DNA of 64,000 nucleotides, taken from an uncultured Coxiella sp. (lineage in GTDB: Bacteria; Pseudomonadota; Gammaproteobacteria; Coxiellales; Coxiellaceae). Positions 41,996 to 52,324 of the stretch are shown piece after piece; within the stretch, counting starts at the first letter, position 1; every line of letters begins with the position of its first letter. A program made the position numbers and the translations under genes. The DNA lies in NCBI GenBank assembly GCA_902623005.1, contig CACNSC010000005.1, forward strand, positions 1 to 64,000, given 5' to 3'. Under the pieces are notes generated by a model. The model saw only the letters and a program-made list of their open reading frames with translations, was not told where the DNA came from and did no database searches.

Positions 41996-44900
41996 GTGCC
42001 AGATTGTATAGAGAGAGCTGAACAAAACGCTATTGAAGACTTACTCAAGCAACTGCCTGAGGATGGCGTGTCTTTATTTGTTGATATAGATGGCACACTA
42101 ACAAACCATGTGTCTTTCAACGAACCACTTATTCTAATGCTAAAATGGCTAAGTGGTGACAGTCGTAATGAAATCAGCTTATTAACCGCTAGGGATGCGT
42201 CACAAGTTGCGATGCTTCATTGTAGCAATCACTTTAACGAATCAGATGAGAATAAAGAAGAATATATTTTAACGAAAAATATAAAGAAGAAAGTTAAAAA
42301 AGAACTAAACACAGAAATAAAAGTACTGACAAAAGGCGACATCGTAACTGAGAGAAAACTTCCTGGTGAGTATTTTGATCAGGTTATAGAACCATTCGAA
42401 ACAATGGTTGAAGAAATGGTGAAATTAAAAGGACTAGAAGAGACTAAAAAAATCATGGATGAGGTTCAAGAGAAAAAACATAAGCTCGGGGAAAAAGCAT
42501 CAGAATCTGAAACCTCCATGAATATCTGGTTGCAAACGTACTTGAATACGTGCGGCGATTCTGGAATTACTAAAGGAAATACTGGAAGAAACCTCCTACA
42601 CTTAAATCATCAACTTTACGCAGAGCCTCTCGATCAACAAGAAAAATCAAAATTCGATTGCGAAGCAAACAGCAAGTCTGCTCAAGCTAAAAAAGCCGTT
42701 CACCAAAAAAAAACTATTATAGCCTTCGATGATGACAAACATGAGATATTGGAATACAAAGAAAATGATATTCATGCTTTTAAGGTAGAAATGAATGATC
42801 GTGGCGATCATAGTTGTGAATATCAAGAGGTTGAAAGCTCTTCTTCATCAGCGAGTAAAACCGGTAAGATAATTTCTGAATTGTACATAAAAGCAAAAAA
42901 AATTGTGGGTATAAAAAACCTCCTTAATCAAAAAGAAAAAATCGCAGACGACGAGCAACTAAGATTAGTTTTTAACGAAAGAAACCATCAGGATGAAGTA
43001 ATTTATCAATTAACAGTTGCAAATGGAGGTGAGGAACCAACACAACTTGAAATACACTTTCACGAGCAAGACGGCCAATTAATCTATGACGGAATTGCGC
43101 CGAGTGAAGAAACATTACAAGAAATTGACGAGGCATCACTAAAGGCGATAACACAAAACATCGCACGGATCGAAAAGGAAGCTAGTGATAAAGAACAATC
43201 AGGTACAGAAAAACTCTCCTATATCATCGATCGAGCAAATTCAATTTTTTCAGGTGTTGATGCAATACAGGACGCGCGGAAACAACTTAAATCATTCAAG
43301 GAATCATTGCCAGAACAGTGTGGGGTTAACCCAAAATTTATTTTAGATACTGATCAAACTCATATTTTAACACTAGGCCAACATCACCAAGTTACAGCCC
43401 AATTAACTTACACCTCTCACTCTAGTGTGGATGGTAATAGTCAACCAATAGATCACAAAGTCACCGCGATCTATGACTCCATTACTAACAACTGGAGCAT
43501 AGAAAGTGATAATGAACCTGAGCTTATGCGAGCCCTAGCTTTTCCTGATCAAGGCGCGGGAGAACCCACCATAAAAGACTTCGAAGATCAGTTAATGGCA
43601 TTAAAAAGATCCATGCAGGATGATGTAGTAAAGACAGGAATTGACCTGACACAAGATTATTCTGTAGTGATAGACGATAAAGAAACAAAAGAATTACTAC
43701 CTTTAATTGAAAAAATAAAACAAGATGGTTTGATACAAAAACATTTTAAACAATTATCAGAGTACGAGGAAAAACTCTGCTCATTCATCGACTCTATCTC
43801 AGGAGAACTGACATTAAATGGTAAAAACTTTGCTGAGGTGTTATTAGAGCCAGGAGAAATAGAGGGTTGTAAGAAAATTAACAATGGCGAACCTGACCCA
43901 AAGGGACATTATGAAAGTTCTCTAAGCTCTGTTCGATTATTTGAAAATTTATATCGGACACTTTACGTAGGATCTTTCATTGATAGATTAGATGAACCAA
44001 GTAATCATATAACCGGTCGAGATATACATGTAGAGAACATACTTGCAGAAATCAACAAAAAAAATCTTGATGATTTTACAGATCCAGTGAGAAAAAAATT
44101 ATTACTTAGAATTAAAAAAGTCAATGATCTTTTTAAGTCTCTTACTGAATGTAAATCTGCATGTATAAATAAATCAAAATATGTTGAATCGGAATTAGAA
44201 AAGGATATCAATGAGAGCTTATATGATCCCTCTATGGTTTTAGAAGCTATTAAAACTATTTACACTCAAGAGTCATGGAAGTCGCACTCTTTCGCTGATT
44301 TATTTACAAGGATAAAAGCTAAGAAACACTCATCTGATTTAGATAGTTCGGAAAGAGTGCTTATTCTAAATACTGGTCGCCATCCAGAAAAATTCTTTGA
44401 TCTAGAGAATAAAGCTATCATCAATCTTCTTGGGCTCAATAAACATGGATATAGTAATAGTAAATCAGAGCTCACGACAAAAATCATAAGACTTATAGAA
44501 CCATATCGTGTAAATTCATATGAAGAATGGAAATCAGAACTAGAGGAGAAAAGCCGAACTCTCAAGAATTACACACTGAAAGATGACGAAAAAACTGAGT
44601 TAACAAGGATAAATTCAAAGTTAAATACTATTACTGATAATAATCAAGATTACTCGACATATAAGAAAATAGAGACATCCTTAGAAATACTAGTCACAAA
44701 AAAGGTCACCAAGGCGCTGTTCATAAGCAATCTACTAAAACGACTCAACGAACTAAATGACACGCAAACTGATAAAATCATTACAGATCAAATAGAAACT
44801 TACAAGACTGCCCTAAGTGATAGCAACTGCAGAGATAATACATTACACGCATGCGAAAAATTCTTAGTAGAAAATGAGAGTATAACAGCAAGCCATAAGA

Positions 44901-47900
44901 AGGAAATTGTCAGCATAAAAAACATATACCAAGCTCCTCGAAAAACAACCGCTGCCGCAGCAGAACCAAAAAATACCTTGCTCTCTTGGATGAGTGCTTT
45001 ATTTTACTGCAACAGCAGTAATAGCGAGAACAAGACATATGCAGCATACTTTACAAGCATCTTTTCCCGGTTATTTAATGGAACCAAACAACCCGCTTCT
45101 CAAAAACAACCTATCGAAGAAAAACAGAGTGGAATTCCTGTTTATTCATCTCCTGCACCTTCTCATCCAAATCACATAGCAAGTAAGAGTGATGATCAGC
45201 TTCATCAACCATCATATGATCAAGGCTTATTGCATGGCACATTGACTTGGTTTGAGAATAGCGCAAAAGAACTAGGAAAACTATTCAATGGTTCATCCTC
45301 AACCATAGATCGTCAACTAAGCGGACCACAACCTGACAAAGAAATGGTCTTCACATTCCAGTCTATTTTTCCAAAGACTAGCCGCTATATATTTAACCGT
45401 ACCAATTTCCCAATTCACCCCAGAAAAACAGCTGTCGATGTTTATCATAAAATTGGTAGTCTTACGCTTGATTCACTCGACCAATTCACCATTCATCAAC
45501 TCATGGTCTTCATTGTATTTGCTATCACACAACGAGTTGCTACGCAAAAAGATGTTTTACTTGCTCAAAAACTTCTAGCTCAACCTTTAATTCAAGAGGT
45601 AATAACATCTAGGAAAGAAACCCGTGACTTTTTACACGACATGTGCCGATCAATTAACGATAAACCTATGGGCATTACGATTCCGAAAGTCACGGAAGCA
45701 GATTATTCTTTGAGGAATAGCCTTTATCGTGACACATATCTTCTACTAGCAAAACACAATAATCCAGAATATAAAGGCTCAGATGATTCTTTATTCATGT
45801 ATAATCAATGGCAAGATATCCCCTTACTCTCAATCAATCACAGCCGATCCAAACTAGGCACATACTTGCTCACTAACGGGCAATTAAAACCAAATACCAT
45901 GCATGATCAGATTAAACTCCATAGATATTATCCTTTAGAGGGACTGACTATCCAAAAAGGAAAAGACACTAAAAAAACAATTACAAGAGATGATATCCAT
46001 AGTATGAAAAATACATCTTTAGAGGAATTCGAAAAATCGCTTATCGATAACAACTTTTTCGGCTTACTTGAACATGTTAAAGATAGAGATAAGAAAGAGA
46101 ATATGCAGCGTTTCTTGAGACAGCAATGCACGTCAAACGGCGCTTTAACTAAAACAGACGAATTGCCAGTTAGTATACTACAAAAGTACGCCAGCATAGG
46201 TAAAAATTTTCACTATACACCTGAGGGATCAAAAAATGATTTATCTCTCGCTGAAACTCTTACTCGAAAGAATCCGTTATTAAACCGAACAGTTAGAATT
46301 GAAAATAATACCATCACATTAGAAATAAAAGATAAATACTACGGTTATAAGAAAGATAACACCCTCGATGAATCCAGTTTAATTATATCAGCACATGGAG
46401 AAGACAGCATTCAAACTGAAATTGATCTGGGTGATGAACCAGTTGTAGAAATCAATACAGAAATCACTTTTGATTTTTCTAATCAATTCTCAGACCCAAC
46501 AATAAAGATAAAATCATACAGTGCTCAATGGCACCCTCAAATCTGTGAGTTACTCCTACAAGATTTTCCAGAGTTTCTAACATCTTCCCCACATGACTTT
46601 CTACAGGAAACAATGAATGTAACGAACAGCTGTGATACCAGTTTGATAGAGAATTATGTTTCCATTGTGAAAAGATGTCTTGATAAATTAAACGATAACC
46701 CTAATGATTTCTCACACATCAAATCCCTCTATCAAAATTCGGAATTATCACAAATCACTGTGTTCCCAGAAGGAACGGATATTAACGAAATCGACGATCT
46801 CATCAAACAATCACAGGAGAAAATTGACACTTATAAACAAAAAACAATAAAACGAGTAAAGGATATTAAAGAACAAATCGAGAGCAACACTAATAGCCTA
46901 GATAAAATATTACAATTACTCGATGGAATTCCCCAAATATTCCAATTTTCAGAGCTTTGTAATTCAACAGAGATAGACGATCTTAATCATTCATCTGAGA
47001 CCATAGCAACATACCTAAAAGCCAATTCACAGGAACTTTTTGATAAGGTTAAGGAAATCACATCAGAAACAACTGATAATGATTTTAAAAAACTACAAAA
47101 AAATATGGAAATGATATTTTTTCATGGGTATATGTCTCAGGCAAACGACACCGCTGGTAAAGAGGCTATTTATTTACAAGAATCATTATGTTTCATTGAT
47201 GAATTGAGAAATCTAAATAAAAAGGATACCCTCACTTCAGATCAAATCATGTACCAAGAATCTTACCACTTACAGTGGATCAAGCATGATAGAGAGATAC
47301 ATAATGAAAAATTGAATCAATACATTATAGACGAATACAAAAAAATACTAGAAAAGGCTTGTGAAAACCCGACACGTGATACATCCAAAAAACTTGCTAA
47401 ATGGATAACTGAGTTTAAATTTTATGGTGACTACAGTGAAAGCGAATTTCAACAAAAATCCATAGAATATGACAAATTACTAGAATTTCTGGCAGCTTAC
47501 GAGAAAGAATTTACAAGTATTACTCTAGATCACGCGCTTCATGAGCAAATGACCAAATGCCATGATAGGATAGAAAAGGCCCTCAAACCTTATCTTCAGG
47601 ACTTATCACATGACTGGCTATCATTAGAACATAATTCTCCTGACGAATTGTTAAAGCAATCTCCGAAAAATGAACTTCTGAAACATCTTGATAAAGACTT
47701 AAAAAATCTTGTTCTTGATAAAAAAATCGACTTACTCTTAAAGCAACGTGCCAATCTCTTGCAAAGCCAAGCTGCTACTGTCTCAGCATGGGTAGAAGAA
47801 ACGAAAGGTGAAAAAGAAGAGCAATCTGCGAAAAATCCGAAAACTCTTAGTAATTTTTCACGTGAATATCAAGAAGCGCTCATAATCCTAGCAAATGAAG

Positions 47901-48451
47901 ATCATCTCACCAACGAGCCCATGCAAGTTATTACCTGGTTGACATCTATTTTTCTTGCCGAGAATCTCAAAGATAAAATTAAACTTCTTGAGGAGTACAA
48001 AAACCTTCCAGAGCTTGAACAAAACAACCCACTCAATCAACACGGCGCGATGATTCACGCCAAAGAATGGCTAACACTTTTCGATCTCTCTAAATCGGAA
48101 CCACATGCGATCACTCATGATCAACTTATAAGCTGTGCGCCAACAGAAGAACAAATCAACTCGCTTGGGGATCGGTTACAGCAGAAGATACAAGACTCGC
48201 TTACCCAGATATCTCTTTCTGGAGATTTACTGACTGGAGCAAAAAAACCGCCTGAACACAGATCTGAAAATTTTTTGGCCTGGGTTATGCAGCCCTGGGT
48301 TATGCATACATTGTTTAATTGGAAAGATAAAAAAGAATCGAATGAATTACTCGATCAATCAATATATAGTAAAAACAAAACTCAAGGTCCCAATGAGGTA
48401 GGTCAAGAACATGTACCTAGGGAGGGGTGTCAGTCAGCCATCATAAGATAA
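41996..48451 (+). CDS. Giant orphan protein (~2150 aa) with N-terminal HAD-like motifs
   Basis: Single open frame; LFVDIDGTLT, SLLTARD and IIAFDDDK resemble HAD motifs I, II, IV; GTG at 41996 has AGGTGGAG 6 nt upstream, so the ORF-track start (41984) lies inside the SD. Confidence 0.8.
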   Translation: MPDCIERAEQNAIEDLLKQLPEDGVSLFVDIDGTLTNHVSFNEPLILMLKWLSGDSRNEISLLTARDASQVAMLHCSNHFNESDENKEEYILTKNIKKKVKKELNTEIKVLTKGDIVTERKLPGEYFDQVIEPFETMVEEMVKLKGLEETKKIMDEVQEKKHKLGEKASESETSMNIWLQTYLNTCGDSGITKGNTGRNLLHLNHQLYAEPLDQQEKSKFDCEANSKSAQAKKAVHQKKTIIAFDDDKHEILEYKENDIHAFKVEMNDRGDHSCEYQEVESSSSSASKTGKIISELYIKAKKIVGIKNLLNQKEKIADDEQLRLVFNERNHQDEVIYQLTVANGGEEPTQLEIHFHEQDGQLIYDGIAPSEETLQEIDEASLKAITQNIARIEKEASDKEQSGTEKLSYIIDRANSIFSGVDAIQDARKQLKSFKESLPEQCGVNPKFILDTDQTHILTLGQHHQVTAQLTYTSHSSVDGNSQPIDHKVTAIYDSITNNWSIESDNEPELMRALAFPDQGAGEPTIKDFEDQLMALKRSMQDDVVKTGIDLTQDYSVVIDDKETKELLPLIEKIKQDGLIQKHFKQLSEYEEKLCSFIDSISGELTLNGKNFAEVLLEPGEIEGCKKINNGEPDPKGHYESSLSSVRLFENLYRTLYVGSFIDRLDEPSNHITGRDIHVENILAEINKKNLDDFTDPVRKKLLLRIKKVNDLFKSLTECKSACINKSKYVESELEKDINESLYDPSMVLEAIKTIYTQESWKSHSFADLFTRIKAKKHSSDLDSSERVLILNTGRHPEKFFDLENKAIINLLGLNKHGYSNSKSELTTKIIRLIEPYRVNSYEEWKSELEEKSRTLKNYTLKDDEKTELTRINSKLNTITDNNQDYSTYKKIETSLEILVTKKVTKALFISNLLKRLNELNDTQTDKIITDQIETYKTALSDSNCRDNTLHACEKFLVENESITASHKKEIVSIKNIYQAPRKTTAAAAEPKNTLLSWMSALFYCNSSNSENKTYAAYFTSIFSRLFNGTKQPASQKQPIEEKQSGIPVYSSPAPSHPNHIASKSDDQLHQPSYDQGLLHGTLTWFENSAKELGKLFNGSSSTIDRQLSGPQPDKEMVFTFQSIFPKTSRYIFNRTNFPIHPRKTAVDVYHKIGSLTLDSLDQFTIHQLMVFIVFAITQRVATQKDVLLAQKLLAQPLIQEVITSRKETRDFLHDMCRSINDKPMGITIPKVTEADYSLRNSLYRDTYLLLAKHNNPEYKGSDDSLFMYNQWQDIPLLSINHSRSKLGTYLLTNGQLKPNTMHDQIKLHRYYPLEGLTIQKGKDTKKTITRDDIHSMKNTSLEEFEKSLIDNNFFGLLEHVKDRDKKENMQRFLRQQCTSNGALTKTDELPVSILQKYASIGKNFHYTPEGSKNDLSLAETLTRKNPLLNRTVRIENNTITLEIKDKYYGYKKDNTLDESSLIISAHGEDSIQTEIDLGDEPVVEINTEITFDFSNQFSDPTIKIKSYSAQWHPQICELLLQDFPEFLTSSPHDFLQETMNVTNSCDTSLIENYVSIVKRCLDKLNDNPNDFSHIKSLYQNSELSQITVFPEGTDINEIDDLIKQSQEKIDTYKQKTIKRVKDIKEQIESNTNSLDKILQLLDGIPQIFQFSELCNSTEIDDLNHSSETIATYLKANSQELFDKVKEITSETTDNDFKKLQKNMEMIFFHGYMSQANDTAGKEAIYLQESLCFIDELRNLNKKDTLTSDQIMYQESYHLQWIKHDREIHNEKLNQYIIDEYKKILEKACENPTRDTSKKLAKWITEFKFYGDYSESEFQQKSIEYDKLLEFLAAYEKEFTSITLDHALHEQMTKCHDRIEKALKPYLQDLSHDWLSLEHNSPDELLKQSPKNELLKHLDKDLKNLVLDKKIDLLLKQRANLLQSQAATVSAWVEETKGEKEEQSAKNPKTLSNFSREYQEALIILANEDHLTNEPMQVITWLTSIFLAENLKDKIKLLEEYKNLPELEQNNPLNQHGAMIHAKEWLTLFDLSKSEPHAITHDQLISCAPTEEQINSLGDRLQQKIQDSLTQISLSGDLLTGAKKPPEHRSENFLAWVMQPWVMHTLFNWKDKKESNELLDQSIYSKNKTQGPNEVGQEHVPREGCQSAIIR

Positions 48452-48915
48452 TTAGCATCATTAAAATCCCGTGATAACTTATCAAACGACTCGCTGACAT
48501 ACTGACTCTGAAAAGCCATCATCCACCGGGTAATCAGATCACCCTTTCCGTTATCAAACGCTTCTATGGAACCCTGCAGTTGCTCTTGCCAAAAACTGTC
48601 ATCACGGCTCAACCAATCTTTAATCACCGGCGAATAAGAACAATCGGCAAATAAGTTAAATTGCGTTAATCGACCTTCGCGGATCAAAGCTTTGTAATTA
48701 TTACGTGTAAAACTTAGTTCGTCGGTCGAAGACTGTATGGCAGTAATAAGCCGATCTAATACAGCCTTACGTTGATCCGACACGGCAGTTAACTGTTCTA
48801 ATGAGTATTTCGGCAGGTAGCGTGAAAAAATAGAAAATAATGAGCTCAGTGAAGCTGTCATACCTGAATATTGATGAATCCGTGCCCACTGATCCTCTTT
48901 TACAGCCATTCCCAT
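48430..48915 (-). CDS. Orphan hypothetical protein
   Basis: 161 aa; 3' end overlaps the giant ORF by 22 bp convergently. Confidence 0.5.
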   Translation of the reverse strand: MGMAVKEDQWARIHQYSGMTASLSSLFSIFSRYLPKYSLEQLTAVSDQRKAVLDRLITAIQSSTDELSFTRNNYKALIREGRLTQFNLFADCSYSPVIKDWLSRDDSFWQEQLQGSIEAFDNGKGDLITRWMMAFQSQYVSESFDKLSRDFNDANYLMMAD

Positions 48916-49206
48916 ACTACTCTCCTTGATGGACTTCCATCGTCATCGACTCTTTCTACTTAATTCCGATAGCGCTTGTCATCCTCATTACACTAGCGCA
49001 ATCGTCACATTTGTAATAATCAATATTAACGATCATGCCAATCAAGATTGACTATCACTGTCATGATATCTGCCAATCGAAGATCCATTAAGCTTGTATT
49101 ATTTTCTGACAGCTTGAGACACAGCGTCTTGATTTAGATCATTACTTGTCCATGAGCAGCAAGCAAGGTCGTAAAAAAGTCCAAAACTCAATCAATTGCT
49201 ATTTTA

Positions 49207-49239
49207 CTTAATCTATATTTAAGGTTTAAGATGTATAAT
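49207..49239 (+). promoter_or_regulatory. PmrA-type tandem site plus consensus -10 upstream of the YajG-like lipoprotein gene
   Basis: CTTAAT-CTATA-TTTAAG (49207-49223), 10 nt, TATAAT (49234-49239). Confidence 0.72.
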
Positions 49240-49289
49240 ACTGTTTTTTTATTACGGCCATGCTATCCGTTAAACCAAAGAGAACCATT

Positions 49290-49868
49290 ATGAAACGCAT
49301 TCTTGCTTCTGCCATCATTGCCATCAGCGCCCTGCTTGCTGGCTGTCATCACCTCACCGATGAAGACGTTACCGCCAATCCGACGCTTAACACATCACGT
49401 TCTGATATTGGCCGCGGAAACACCATTGCAGTCAAAGTATTTAATGGGGTGGATAGCCAACAAATCGGGCTAAGATCCAGTTTATATGAGCCAGGCTACG
49501 CGATTAACCTCACGAATGACCTTACACCCATCGTAAATCGCGCTGTTATGTCGACGTTGCAAGCCAATGACTTCAAACCCGTCAGCCAAGATGCTTCACG
49601 GCATTTGACTGTTAGGCTGAATAGCCTGAAATATCAATACAGTAACCCAGGCAGCCTAAGGAGCACCATTACCATCTCATGCAGCATCACGGTAGAAGCA
49701 AACGCAGAACGCGATCGCCTGAAACGAACCTACCAATCAAAACTCAGCTACCGCATCTTGACCACACCAACCATACAATCGGATCAAAACCGCATTAATG
49801 CAGTCTTGGCCGCAGCTTTGAATCAGATGATTAACGACGCTGAACTAATGCACTTACTCAGTCAATGA
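49290..49868 (+). CDS. YajG-family lipoprotein
   Basis: Signal peptide and lipobox MKRILASAIIAISALLAGC; VNRAVMSTLQANDFKPV...LTVRLNSLKYQ; start moved to 49290. Confidence 0.75.
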   Translation: MKRILASAIIAISALLAGCHHLTDEDVTANPTLNTSRSDIGRGNTIAVKVFNGVDSQQIGLRSSLYEPGYAINLTNDLTPIVNRAVMSTLQANDFKPVSQDASRHLTVRLNSLKYQYSNPGSLRSTITISCSITVEANAERDRLKRTYQSKLSYRILTTPTIQSDQNRINAVLAAALNQMINDAELMHLLSQ

Positions 49869-49923
49869 TTTATCAGTTGAAACTTCGATTTAACTGATAC
49901 TCATCAGCATGCTGAGGCATGAA

Positions 49924-50817
49924 TCAAAATCTCAACGCCTGACTGGATTCACTCAAAAGCATATGATGAAACACGGAGTCAATATGCTCAACATTACCAG
50001 GTTTTTTAGGATGATCTCTAATGCAGCTTTTCAGCAATGATTGATTATCGAGTGTGAAAAACAAACTGGACTGTTGGGCAAGCTGATGAAATATCTCATC
50101 GCTACCTTCTTGCTCTGCATCGGGTACTTTTTTCTTTAGGTTAGACAACGCTATTTTGACTTTGTCTGGCATGGCTGACATCCGTCGCGATATCTCATGC
50201 CCTGCTAAAAAAAAGCTAATTCCAGATGACACCATTTCAAGAACTTTTATCGAACACTCCAATGCTTGGTCAACGGATTGGTCAAATAAATCCATCATGA
50301 AATCAATATTTGACTGAACCGATAAAGACCATAGCGCTCTTATGTAACCACCCGCATCGTTATACATTCTCGAGATGACTTCATCATGATCATTCGAATT
50401 CAATTGCTGTAACCAAGCAACTTTTGATAAAACACAGATGATCATCGACTGTAATATGAACTGACCGCATCCTCTTATCCAGCGTTGCTGGGCGGTTTGA
50501 TAGCTGGCTAGATCCTGATGGAACCTTGACTCCAGTTGATCGAGAAACACATGACAGCGTGGAAAGATGTCTTGATCAAACTGACCAGTTGACCAAATGT
50601 ATGCGCTGTCACCTTCATTCCTGTCTTGTGATAACAACCACAAACCATAGCACCACACGTTATTATTTTTTACAACATGCAGACTCAGCTCATCGGGATC
50701 AGACTCAGAGCCGACTAAATAATCCGATGGTGGGTGGACAACCACGCCTCGCAAATTCTGAAAAGCTTGATAAATTAATTGAATGCCACGCGCGCGACGT
50801 TCTTCGATTAGCATCAC
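49924..50817 (-). CDS. Orphan hypothetical protein
   Basis: 297 aa open frame; no family recognised. Confidence 0.55.
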   Translation of the reverse strand: MMLIEERRARGIQLIYQAFQNLRGVVVHPPSDYLVGSESDPDELSLHVVKNNNVWCYGLWLLSQDRNEGDSAYIWSTGQFDQDIFPRCHVFLDQLESRFHQDLASYQTAQQRWIRGCGQFILQSMIICVLSKVAWLQQLNSNDHDEVISRMYNDAGGYIRALWSLSVQSNIDFMMDLFDQSVDQALECSIKVLEMVSSGISFFLAGHEISRRMSAMPDKVKIALSNLKKKVPDAEQEGSDEIFHQLAQQSSLFFTLDNQSLLKSCIRDHPKKPGNVEHIDSVFHHMLLSESSQALRF

Positions 50818-50862
50818 AAATACTCCCTTTGCTTGGAAAATAATTTTTAAACTCTTGATGGA

Positions 50863-52227
50863 TTAAATCACATCGGTAGCTTTATAGCGTTGCAATAGTT
50901 CTTGCTTTAAACCGCCGAAACCTTTGTTACTCATCAATACTGCATACTGCTGCACATTGAGGTCGGGCTGCCAGCCCTCGAGTAATGCACTGACCGATTT
51001 GTAGCCACTCACAGGCACCGCTGATGCAGTGACGAGCTCGTCAAGACTCCAATCCATTTTGTGATGATTCAATACCAGCACCTGATCCGCCAATGACAAG
51101 GCTTCGATCAATGCCTGACGGTGAATACCCTGCTGCATGGTACGAGAACCGCACTCCAAGAAAACCGTGATAGGTTTTACACCCGCCTTGGCTCGCAAGG
51201 ATCGTAAAGTGCTAGCAATTGCAGTTGGGTGATGGGCAAAGTCGTCAAATACTGTCAAACCCTGATTGGTCAAGACGTGCTCCATCCGTCGACTGACACC
51301 TGCAAACGAGCACAATGCAGGGACCAATGCTTCAAGACTGACGCCGGCATGCACCGCTGCAGCACATGCTGACAGTGCATTAAAAACATTATGTACACCG
51401 ATTTGTGACCAGTGCACGCGTCCTAAACAGTGCGATTGGAAAAACAAGGAAAACTCACTGCCATCAGCTGCCACGTCTTGCACCTGCCAATCCGTTTGCC
51501 CACCGACACGGGTAACCGTAGACCAACATCCTCGCTGCAATACTGCATTAATCGCCTCACAATCATGTGGTACGACTAAATGCCCCTGACCAGGCACGCT
51601 ACGAATTAAATAGTGAAACTGTTTTTGTATCGCGGCTAAATCATCAAAAATATCTGCATGATCAAACTCCAAATTATTAATCACGCAAGTCATTGGACGG
51701 TAGTGCAAAAATTTCGAGCGTTTATCAAAAAATGCTGTGTCGTATTCATCGGCTTCGATGACAAAATGTTTTGATGCCGTAAAGCGTGCCGGTGAGGTAA
51801 AATTCGCGGGCGCACCACCAATTAAAAACGATGGTGACAATCCCGCCGACTCTAAGATCCAGGCCAGCATACAACTGGTGGTGGTTTTACCATGTGTACC
51901 AGACACTGCCAACACATGCTGATGCGGTAGTACATATTCCGCCAACCACTCTGGGCCCGAGCAATAGCGATAACCGCCATTCAGAATAGCCTCGATGTAG
52001 GGATGGCCTCGGAAGTAAGCGTTGCCAATAATGATCCAGTCATCCTGACGTGACAATTGCGAGGTTGAATAGCCGAGGGTTACCTCGATACCGGCTTGTT
52101 CTAACACGTCTGACATGGGCGGATAAATTTGCTGGTCACAGCCTGTTACGTGATAACCCAACTGACGGGCAATTAGGGCAAGACCGGCCATAAACGTGCC
52201 GGCAATACCGACAATGTGAATTCGCAT
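50863..52227 (-). CDS. mpl: UDP-N-acetylmuramate:L-Ala-gamma-D-Glu-meso-DAP ligase
   Basis: 454 aa; HIVGIAGTFMAGLALIARQLG, SGTHGKTTTSCMLAW, EADEYDTAFFDKRSKFLHYRP. Confidence 0.97.
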   Translation of the reverse strand: MRIHIVGIAGTFMAGLALIARQLGYHVTGCDQQIYPPMSDVLEQAGIEVTLGYSTSQLSRQDDWIIIGNAYFRGHPYIEAILNGGYRYCSGPEWLAEYVLPHQHVLAVSGTHGKTTTSCMLAWILESAGLSPSFLIGGAPANFTSPARFTASKHFVIEADEYDTAFFDKRSKFLHYRPMTCVINNLEFDHADIFDDLAAIQKQFHYLIRSVPGQGHLVVPHDCEAINAVLQRGCWSTVTRVGGQTDWQVQDVAADGSEFSLFFQSHCLGRVHWSQIGVHNVFNALSACAAAVHAGVSLEALVPALCSFAGVSRRMEHVLTNQGLTVFDDFAHHPTAIASTLRSLRAKAGVKPITVFLECGSRTMQQGIHRQALIEALSLADQVLVLNHHKMDWSLDELVTASAVPVSGYKSVSALLEGWQPDLNVQQYAVLMSNKGFGGLKQELLQRYKATDVI

Positions 52228-52324
52228 CGCTGTTCCGTTAGCCTGAATTAAGACGGCGAAAGTCTAGCATAAGGTCTCCTGCGAATGCTATGATGGCGCC
52301 TCATTTTTCAATGCAATTCCTGTT

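Noticed and set aside
48275-48310. Short direct repeat encoding AWVMQPWVMH in the giant ORF
   Set aside because: Only two partial copies of about 13 nt; too small to claim a repeat element.
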